Of a stretch of DNA of 64,000 nucleotides, positions 56,381 through 64,000 are shown piece after piece. Source of the DNA: Ephemerocybe angulata (Eukaryota > Basidiomycota > Agaricomycetes > Agaricales > Psathyrellaceae). The stretch spans positions 1,364,001-1,428,000 of the forward strand of contig JAACJK010000163.1 in NCBI GenBank assembly GCA_013368325.1, in the 5' to 3' direction. The notes beneath the pieces are model-generated. The model was not told where the DNA came from and did not search any database. It saw nothing but the letters and a program-made list of their open reading frames with translations. Every line of letters begins with the position of its first letter. Positions within the stretch are counted from its first letter, which is position 1. Both the position numbers and the translations under genes were made by a program.

Positions 56381-56722
56381 GTTGCAAGACGAGAACCTGG
56401 GTAGCGGGAGGAGATCAACAATCGTTCAGGTTCATCCAAAACGAAAGTGCAGCATCCAGCCATGGATTCCATCGTTTGGGCCCATTCTTTGCTGCAGTCC
56501 GTCGTAGGGTCGTAAATGGACGTACCGTGAAGCTTTTTGTGGCTTGAGCTCGACGTGCACGACGTTCACGGTCGTTTCTTGAGGATCTGGTGGTTGCGGG
56601 TGCCCACCGCAAAACTCTGCCGAATTCGGTCAATCACACTTTCCCACGATCAACTCATCCGCTTTCCGCCCCTTTCTCTGCTACTTCCACGTCGTTTTCG
56701 CGCGTCGGCTTTGCTTTCTTCA

Positions 56723-58132
56723 CTACTTCAATATTATGCAGCGGGGTATTGGATACTGGCTACAGGAATGTGTCTGTACAATGTCTCGCACTGCTTCTGT
56801 GCTGCTCTCAGCAGACACCTTTAGTTCGTGATCGCTGCGTTCTAAGTCCCGTCCAGACCCTTGCGATATCGTCGTGAGCTGGAACGTCGGGCTAGCCGGA
56901 TCTCTGTTACCAACCCTCCCTCGTTCTGCAAACTTCTGCAAATTGATGATCATGCGGCAGCCCTTGAGAAGAGCATGGCGTCAGCGCTTAACTTGGATTG
57001 GGGACTGCTACCTTTGAACTTACAGCGCACGCGATGACGGAGATGAACCAGCTACAGAACAACGGTAAGCACCAACAAAACCAATTATGACAAGTCACCT
57101 ACGAATTGGCGTTGTTTGCGTAGCCATTCTGGGCTGCTGTGGCCACTACCGTTATGCCAGTGATGACTAGACCGCTTCGAAGTAAGGAATCACCTTTAGT
57201 CCGCCTAAAACAACAACTCACCCAGTAGGACAGCAAATACCATCACACCATCCCTGATGGTTAAGAGCATTATAGGTTCACTGGCCCATCCATCTCTTAT
57301 CGCCACCTTGTACTTCTGAAGTGTCAAGGCAAGGATGACGATTTGAGTGAGAATAGCCGCAGCACTTCAGGAACCCACAGTAAGTGAAGAAGCGAGTCGG
57401 ATTGGTTGCTTGACTCACCCAAAGAATGAGTACGCTTTAGAGTTCTTGCAGAGGTATACTTCGAGATCGAAATTTGATTCAGCAAGCCTTGAAAGCATAA
57501 TTCCCAAGACCATCGTGATCACTTCAAGAATGATCAAGCCAATGAAAGTGAAGTACACGGCTCTGTGCTTTTCGTACAAAGCATATACTGGAAATCGAAG
57601 GTGAGTGGGCAAAGTGTCTCTGTTAGGTGACGCACTGACCTCTGGCCATAAGGACCACTTCCACCACTAGCATTAGAGCACACCCAACGGCGACCTGCGA
57701 CATATACCACCTCATAAGCAATTGGGGCACCACATGCAGCTGGGACGCCAGACAGAAATCGAGGGCGCGATTGACGCTAGACGATATATGCATCAGGTTC
57801 AAGGACTACACGACGAGTGGGGCTTGACTCACATCTGCGCCGACAAACCGAAGTACCGAATGAACAAGAAAGCCCATTTTATCCAGGCGTCTCTGCGCTT
57901 TCTGCAACCTTTGTAAGTAGGACTCTTGAGTCCATAGACCTGCACTTTGCTTCACTTACGACCAAATGACCTCCACTTCGTCGTCTAACGTGATAATGTG
58001 CTCGTAAAGTAGGTAAGCCAGAGACGCGACTTGGGATGATCAGTTTCAAGTTTCGAGCGTCATTGGACACAAATGCTCACCTTGGCCATAAGCGACCACA
58101 AATTTGAACTCATGGTCGTCGGGTGGGAGCAT
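56723..58132 (-). CDS. DUF6533 multi-pass membrane protein
   Basis: A basidiomycete-type seven-helix membrane protein with an N-terminal DUF6533 domain. The ATG at 58132 reads MLPPDDHEFKFVVAYGQ, then splices to ASLAYLLYEHIITLDDEVEV followed by IWS, and on to LQKAQRRLDKMGFLFIRYFG: the hallmark DUF6533 pattern of a helix with YDH/YEH-x-x-T-L-D-D-E and an RY helix. Later exons encode QVAVGCALMLVVEVVLMAR, AVYFTFIGLIILEVITMVLG and IAAAILTQIVILALTLQKYK. After the last helix comes RMIINLQKFAERG, matching the (S/C)R-L-I-L-N-L-R motif at the cytosolic end of these proteins, and a soluble tail ending IPRCIILK. At least eight short exons; some joins are tentative. Function is unknown. These proteins occur in large families in mushrooms. 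Confidence 0.78.
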
Positions 58133-59139
58133 TGGCCAAGGACCTACGACACATTTGGCGCCCCTCTTCAGCCGACTGTTTATGGAGAAGTAAAAACGGT
58201 ATGAAGGTTGGTAAAACGAGTTGAAAGAGAGGGGCAAGAGAGGAGGGATCACAGCTGAGAGAAGTCTAGCTATCGCCAGAGGGAAACACTAATGAGACCG
58301 AATCCTGTGGATGTGCATGTCTTGATGTCGTAATGTTATCACCGCTCCGAGTAGCGTCCGAAGCACTTGAACTTCGCTTAGTAATTTGGTCTCAAGAACG
58401 ACAGGTTCATCTCTGAGGTAGCCAACGGACAGCTCTCCCTTGTACCAGAAGACAGAGAAATTCGAGGCAACTAGAGATTCAATTAGACTCGTTTATCCTG
58501 TTCTAAGTCTTGAAGTTGATGGTCATGGGACTGCGTTACGTTACGCAAACCCGTGGGAGATCACCACCACTGCCACACGGGGTATCTAACACGCAGAAAA
58601 GAAGGCTTTTAAAAGTTTTATCCCAGGGTCATGAGATGGACGCCCAAGACATTATAATGACAGAGAAGCTTTGGAAGCTCGCCGAGGCATCACACTGAGC
58701 CTGGCTGGCCGAAGCAAGGCGCTCAATATAACTTGCGCTTTGATCAGAGGATCGTCTTGGTGAATGCTTTGCAGGTCGAGGTCGGGCTGTAGGATTTGTT
58801 TCTCAGGTAGTCTGCATTGAGGACAGTAAAGTGCCGCAGTCACAGGCTTTTTCGCGGGACTCTCTTACCCAGTCAACTTGGAAGGTGCCTCAACCTCAGT
58901 GTCTCGTCTACACGGACGTCGGGACCCATAAGGGTGGGAAACTAATAAGCCAAAATGGTAATCGCACGTGTTGCATTTCTTCCGCGTCACAGGTGGCGGT
59001 GCAGTTCATTGGCCTCTGCCAGTAACCCCGACGCACCCTTCAGCGCTTAGCACGTTCCTCCAACCTCAACCTACGATAGTACAGGAAGCGCCGTTTATAC
59101 TGGCCCCATTACACTGCGACATACCCGAACCCTTAAAGG
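58133..59139. other. Divergent intergenic region
   Basis: About 1 kb between the start codons of the DUF6533 gene (-) and CTR9 (+). Open frames of about 62 codons overlap with no domain. It should contain both promoters. No gene is supported. Confidence 0.5.
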
Positions 59140-62100
59140 ATGGATGAAATCACGTCTGGGCGCTCCGTTGACATCGAACTGGGAGGTCAAGAAGTCATCA
59201 GCATTGACCTTGACATCCTCGACCCTAATCCCGACGATGTGCTGGACCTACTGAAGGAAGGGCAATGCAAAATATGGGTGTGGACCAAACTTGCAGGCGA
59301 GTATTGGCGACGGGGTAACTTGGACGCGGCGGAAAGGATAGCACAGGCAGCCATCGACTGTGAGTTGGTTCGAATCCGCCGAAGTAGTGTTTCGCGTTAA
59401 TGGGTCTACTCATCAGCCTTTACTAATTCTTCAACAACACCACAACTTCCTCCCATATATGCTCTGTTCGCCAACATCCGGATGGCCCGGGCCAGGAAGG
59501 CACCAAAAGTTGTCCTCTCCGATGCACGTAAGTTAGCGCGCGACCCCCCGCAGGTAGCATACTGAATCCTGGATAGAACAAGACAAGCTGGCAGGAGAAC
59601 ACACGAAGGAAGATTACTATAAAGAAGCTGTGCAGTATCTCAACTCCAGTATCAATGCAGGAGAAATGCCAGGATCCCTATCTTTCTTGACCCGCGGTTC
59701 GTTGACTTATTCAAACATGGTTCCGGTGACTGAAGTCCAATACAGGAATCCAACAGTTGGCCACCAGTGCGCTAGACGATGCATTACGGTCATTCGAGGG
59801 TGTTCTTGCAGGCCAACCTACGAATCTAGTGGCTCTTCTTGGAAAGGTGCGTGGCTAACCTAAGTCAAATGGTTCATGGGCTTATTGTACTCAGGGAAGA
59901 GTGCTCTATGCCAAACGTCAGTACAAGGAAGCTCTCAAAGTGTTCCAAGACGTACTGCGCTATAGTCCCGACTGCAGACCGGATCCCAGGATTGGTATAG
60001 GCCTGTGTTTATGGTCTCTCGACCATAAGGCGAAGGCGAAGGCTGCTTGGCAGCGTAGCTTGGAGGTGGTGAGTTATCCTTCTCGAGAACGCCAATAGCA
60101 ACGACTAATCACCATTCAAAGAACCCCGGGGAGTGGGCTGCTCAGTTGTTGCTGGGTTTGGAGTCGATAAACGCGAGCAAAGCTGAAGGCATATCGGAAG
60201 AGGCGAAATCGCAATCGTTCCTTGCTGGCACCAAGCTCATCGAAAGAGCCTTTCAAGCAAACCAGAAAAACGCGTCTGCTGCAAATGCGCTCTGCGAATT
60301 GTTTATTCGGAAAGGACAAACCGCACGAGTAAGTGGTTCTGACATGGTCGATGGCATTTTTACTCATTCTACATAGGCGCTTAAACTGGCAGAACGTACT
60401 ATTCAGTTTGCTGATACGTTGACTGTCTTTACAGAGGGATATTTAAGGGCAGGCCGGGTATCTCATGCTGAAGGGAACATTGCGCACGCGACACGGTGTT
60501 ACCAGACAGCCTTGAGTGGTCAACCTAGAAATGTCGTTGCTGCGATCGGGACTGCCCAGATGCAAATGCAGAACGGTGAGTGAGCTGTAGTGTCTAGGCG
60601 GGTCAATTGTCATTCTCACACCTTATCAGACGAGATGGCAGCCGCCATTCATACTTTGGACACCTTCATGAAGTTTCCTAACCAAAGGTCGACCGAGGCT
60701 ACTATCGTTCTCGCATCCCTGCGGGCGTACCCTCGACCTGGTGTTTCCAGCTCTGATCTAGCTGATGAGAAGAAGATTGCTCGAGACTTGTACGACCGAG
60801 CCCTCAAAGGCCTCGAGATCGACGACGCTCGGCACGGCCCTTCCAAGGCCTCGCGAACCATCACTGACGATATCGACATGCATATCGAAATTGCGCGCCT
60901 ATGGCAAGGGGAAAATATCGAGCGCGTGTCTAAAGCCTACAAGGATGCTCTTCGAATCAGCGAGGGTGTCAGCGAGGCGAGCGGAGGTGTTGACCCTCGG
61001 TTAATTAATAACATCGGGGCTCTGGCGCATCTGGAAGGCCACTTGGCGGAAGCAACGGCCTTGTACGAAGCTGCTTTGACCAAGGCTGCGGACATCAACT
61101 TCATTCAGAAGGCAGGCCTGCAGTCGAACGTTGAAGCCATGTCGACATCAATGCTCTACAATCTAGCTCGTGTTTACGAAGACAAAGGCGAGGTTGACTT
61201 AGCGAAAGGCGCATACGATAAACTCCTCTCGCGGCATCCAGAATATATTGATGGTAAGTCCAGCCTCCTGAAGGTTACAGCGGTAGGGTGCTCACACACA
61301 TTAGCCAAGATTCGTCAGGCCCAGATGCTGGCCAGCCTGAACAAGGTCAACGAAGCGCACGATCTCCTCAAGCAGTGTCTCACTTCCCATCCTGGCAACC
61401 TCAATCTTCGAGCTGTCTACGCTCACTTCCTCATGCAAAACGCCCGACCCCACGACTTGAGAATCTTTAAAGACTTCATCTTCAACACTTTGAAAGACCA
61501 CGACAAATACGATATCTACTCCCTAACTGCAGCCGGATGGGTTCATTTCTTCCAAGCTCGAGAGAACCGCGACAAGACTCAGAAGGCCTCTGAAGAGAGG
61601 AAGAAGAATTTCATCAAGTCCGCCGAATTTTATGACAAGGTGCTTTCTTACGACCCGATGTGTGCCTACGCGGCCCAAGGCCTCGCCATCATCACTGCTG
61701 AGGACGCCCTTGGAACTCTATACGGTGTTCTTCACGGGCCGCCTGCGGATGAAGGCCAGAAGCGTAGCAAGAACGTCCGAGAGGCTCTTGAGATATTCGC
61801 CAAAGTCCGTGAGTCGATTAACGACGGTAGTGTCTATATCAACATGGGCCATTGCTACTGGGCCATGGATGAATTTGACCGTTCCATTGAGAGTGTAAGT
61901 TTGTTTCGTTTGAAGTTCCACATAGATGACTGACCTTTTTGAAGTATGAGACAGCGTCAACGAAATTCTACCAAGACAAGGATCCCGGGGTCCTGCTGTA
62001 CCTGTGTCGATCATGGTATTCCAAGGCAATCAAGGAACAGTCGCTGGCAGCAATGAATACCGCGTTAAGATATACGGAACAGGTATGTCGATTGTATAAT

Positions 62101-63141
62101 CATTCAACCCGCAATACTTATTCCTGCGTAGGCATACCACCTACAACCGAGCGACAAAATCCCCCTCTACAACACAGCGATGATCCAACAAAAGGCTGCT
62201 GAAATGCTCTTCTCACTACCCCCCGCAAAGCGAACCCTCAAAGACCTTCAACGCGTCATCGACCAGGCGACACACGCCCAGAAGTGAGCTTATAATATGT
62301 CCCGCCAAGTTCCGTCCGCTCACCCACCCACTCTACCAGACTGTTTGCCTCATTGGCCATCGACAAGTCACCCAATGTCCCGTATGACACTGAGCTCGCT
62401 AATCAGCGGAGAAAGTACGGCGATATCATGTTGCGAAAGGCCAATGAACACTTGGTTGCGCAGCGGCGCCATGAAGCAGAGCAGCTTGCTCGTATCGAGG
62501 CCGGCCGACGGAAACGAGAGGACGAGAAAAAGCGTAATGAGGAGGCTGAGGTATGTTCGAAAAATAGACCAGTCTATTCATTCCCAAAATACTCATGCAT
62601 CCATTTATAGCGAGCTAAAAGGGAAGAGGAAAGATTGGAGGCGGAGAAACTCGCAGAAGAACGGCGTATTGCTCGCGAGCAGGCATTGGAGTGGACGAGG
62701 GAAGCCAAGATGGACAGTGATGAGGAACGAGAGCGGCGGCCGAAGAAAGCAAGGAAACCCAAGGAGGTCGTTAGTGGAGACGAGGGAGAACCGGAGCGAG
62801 AAACGAAGAAGAAGCGCCGAGGCAAACTTAGGCGGGCGTCCAGTGACCAGGGGGACGAAGAGCCACCTATGTTCTCTGAAGATGAAGAGGCGGTGGAAAA
62901 ACCTACGAAGAAGGTAAAGATTTAAAAAGCTATCACGAAGTCTATCCGTTACTAATCGTTCAATTCATTCAGCGGACCGCCAAGAAGCGCGTGGTCAGGG
63001 ATGACGACGAGGAAGGTGACGGAAACGGACCGCGCAAGAGGCAGTAGTAAGTCTACAATTATCCGGTGCTGGAGCTATGCTGATTTTCCTTGTAGTAAAA
63101 GCAAGGAAGTGTTATCGGACACTGACGACGAGATGTCATAG
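59140..63141 (+). CDS. CTR9: CTR9, TPR scaffold subunit of the Paf1 complex
   Basis: Core subunit of the nuclear Paf1 transcription-elongation complex, which promotes H2B ubiquitination and H3K4/K36 methylation on RNA polymerase II. The N-terminus reads EVISIDLDILDPNPDDVLDL and KIWVWTKLAGEYWRRGNLDA, typical of CTR9. Many TPR units follow, for example RVLYAKRQYKEALKVFQDVL, NIGALAHLEGHLAEATALYE, SMLYNLARVYEDKGEVDLAK and YINMGHCYWAMDEFDRSIES. The C-terminus is a long charged coiled region (LARIEAGRRKREDEKKRNEE) and an acidic/basic tail with AKKRVVRDDDEEG and KEVLSDTDDEMS, stop at 63139-63141. About 15 exons of all sizes with introns of 50-65 nt give roughly 1,070 residues, the usual fungal length. 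The gene is intact. Confidence 0.95.
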
Positions 63142-63797
63142 TCTCCGATTGTTTGATTTTCTTGTGCCTGGATAGTAACGTTATATTTCTCTCTTCCCAA
63201 TAATCAACTTGGCATGGCATTCTGAAGTACCCCTCGCACCGTCCGTTAGGAAACAGAGTTATGCTACACCGGTATAACCGAAAGATGTGAAGAAGTGGTT
63301 CAAAATGTAAATCATTTTGTAGGAGCTGTTTATCCCATGTGCGAGACTGCACCCGGACTTGTATTGGATCGGACAAAGTTCGAATTATGGTCGGCGTCGT
63401 AGGTCGATCCATTCACTCCCTAATTGTCTCTGCGAAATGCCCGAGTTACTCACTCCACGCCTTTCAAGTCTCGTCATGGGTTCCAGAGAGGCCCTTTAGA
63501 CATATTTTGCCCACCAAGAAGCTCGTAAACGCGCCCCACCTTTCCCAAGGCCAAGAGATCCGTGAATTTTGCGCCCAAGGATCATGGGGGCCCGTAACAG
63601 CGTTCTCAGGCAACGAGAAGGCAGGCGCCCCGTGCGGGGTAGATCGATGCTGCTTTTACTTCTTTCTTTCCCTCGACGGCTGATGCTCGGTACATGAGGA
63701 TCAAGGATGAAGGCAGAGGTATGGGGAAAGCACGCATGCGAGCAGTTATAAATTGGCCACCGCAACAAGTTTTGACCCCCCGGAGAATCCAGCCACG
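63142..63797. other. Intergenic region upstream of the second CE1 esterase
   Basis: This 656-bp gap separates the CTR9 stop from the second CE1 start. It is the CTR9 3' UTR and the CE1 promoter. No gene is seen. Confidence 0.5.
63747..63753 (+). promoter_or_regulatory. TATA box of the second CE1 esterase
   Basis: TATAAAT lies 45 bases upstream of the ATG at 63798, in the sequence gttataaattggccacc. The first CE1 gene has gctataaattggcctgcc at the same distance, so the core promoter is conserved between the two copies. Confidence 0.65.
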
Positions 63798-64000
63798 ATG
63801 CTTTCTCTGTTCAAACTCGTCACCCTCGGCCTGCTGTACGCTGTTGGCGCCCTCGCGGCCCAAAACCAGCTGCAGCAAATCAACAGCTTCGGCTCCAACC
63901 CGACCAATGTGAAGATGTACCTGTACCGACCCACGGGCGTAGTCGCCAACCCAGCGCTCATCATTGCGATGCACTACTGCACGGGTACAGCGCAAGCATA
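63798..64000 (+). CDS. Second CE1 carbohydrate esterase, cut by the window edge
   Basis: N-terminal part of a paralogue of the esterase at 49417-50365, in the opposite orientation. It begins MLSLFKLVTLGLLYAVGALA (signal peptide) and continues AQNQLQQINSFGSNPTNVKM and MHYCTGTAQA to the window end. It differs from the first copy at only a few residues over 68. The catalytic part lies outside the window, so completeness cannot be judged. Confidence 0.9.
   Translation, partial: MLSLFKLVTLGLLYAVGALAAQNQLQQINSFGSNPTNVKMYLYRPTGVVANPALIIAMHYCTGTAQA

Noticed and set aside
1..64000. CRISPR arrays, rRNA genes or prokaryotic operon structure
   Set aside because: No regularly spaced repeats or rRNA sequence were seen, and the genes are intron-rich and eukaryotic.

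Overview
The window looks like nuclear DNA of a mushroom-forming basidiomycete (Agaricomycetes). The genes carry many short GT-AG introns (about 45-80 nt). Several families are typical of that group: a PriA/CPL1-like secreted protein, a DUF6533 membrane protein, a GH16 glucanase-like enzyme, CE1 esterases and an ML/TRP (Flc-type) membrane protein. I see no rRNA, no convincing tRNA and no CRISPR. All exon joins were made by hand from splice signals and family fit, so outer boundaries are firmer than some internal exons.

Layout. 1-3 kb: no gene supported. 3.1-8.6 kb (+): a large RhoGAP protein. 9.4-10.6 kb (-): GH16-like secreted enzyme. 11.8-12.6 kb (-): HIT zinc-finger protein. 13.1-14.5 kb (+): PriA/CPL1-like secreted protein. 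15.0-21.0 kb: two near-identical short-chain dehydrogenases (SDR-A and SDR-B, minus strand) inside a tandem duplication, together with broken SDR copies. 21.2-24.6 kb (-): J-domain membrane protein and a GPI-type aspartic protease. 25.7-29.1 kb (-): two acyl-protein-thioesterase-like hydrolases; the first contains a 452-bp MITE-like insertion. 29.5-32.7 kb (-): ICMT-like methyltransferase and mitochondrial ATP synthase OSCP. 33.4-36.1 kb (+): Flc/TRP-like membrane protein. 37.3-42.8 kb (+): three more SDR genes (SDR-E, -F, -G) and an orphan SDR exon. 44.5-46.1 kb (-): single-pass membrane protein of unknown function. 47.2-50.4 kb (-): bleomycin hydrolase and a CE1 esterase. 50.9-52.8 kb (-): F-box/LRR protein. 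53.6-55.1 kb (+): paraoxonase-like arylesterase. 55.4-58.1 kb (-): ribosomal protein uS2 (RPS0) and a DUF6533 membrane protein. 59.1-63.1 kb (+): CTR9 of the Paf1 complex. The right edge cuts a second CE1 esterase.

How the parts relate. Housekeeping genes (OSCP, RPS0, CTR9, bleomycin hydrolase, HIT finger) are interleaved with lineage-specific families that are actively duplicating. The SDR family is the main story: five intact genes, one long pseudogene, a truncated tail copy, a promoter-plus-exon-1 fragment and two orphan last exons, all within 28 kb. Every intact SDR carries its catalytic YxxxK motif on a 32-35 nt micro-exon. The second notable item is the MITE, which appears to have landed just inside an exon of the thioesterase gene and to supply a replacement in-frame splice acceptor. 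I found no clearly new multi-gene system. The SDR cluster and the exonised MITE are the best candidates for follow-up.
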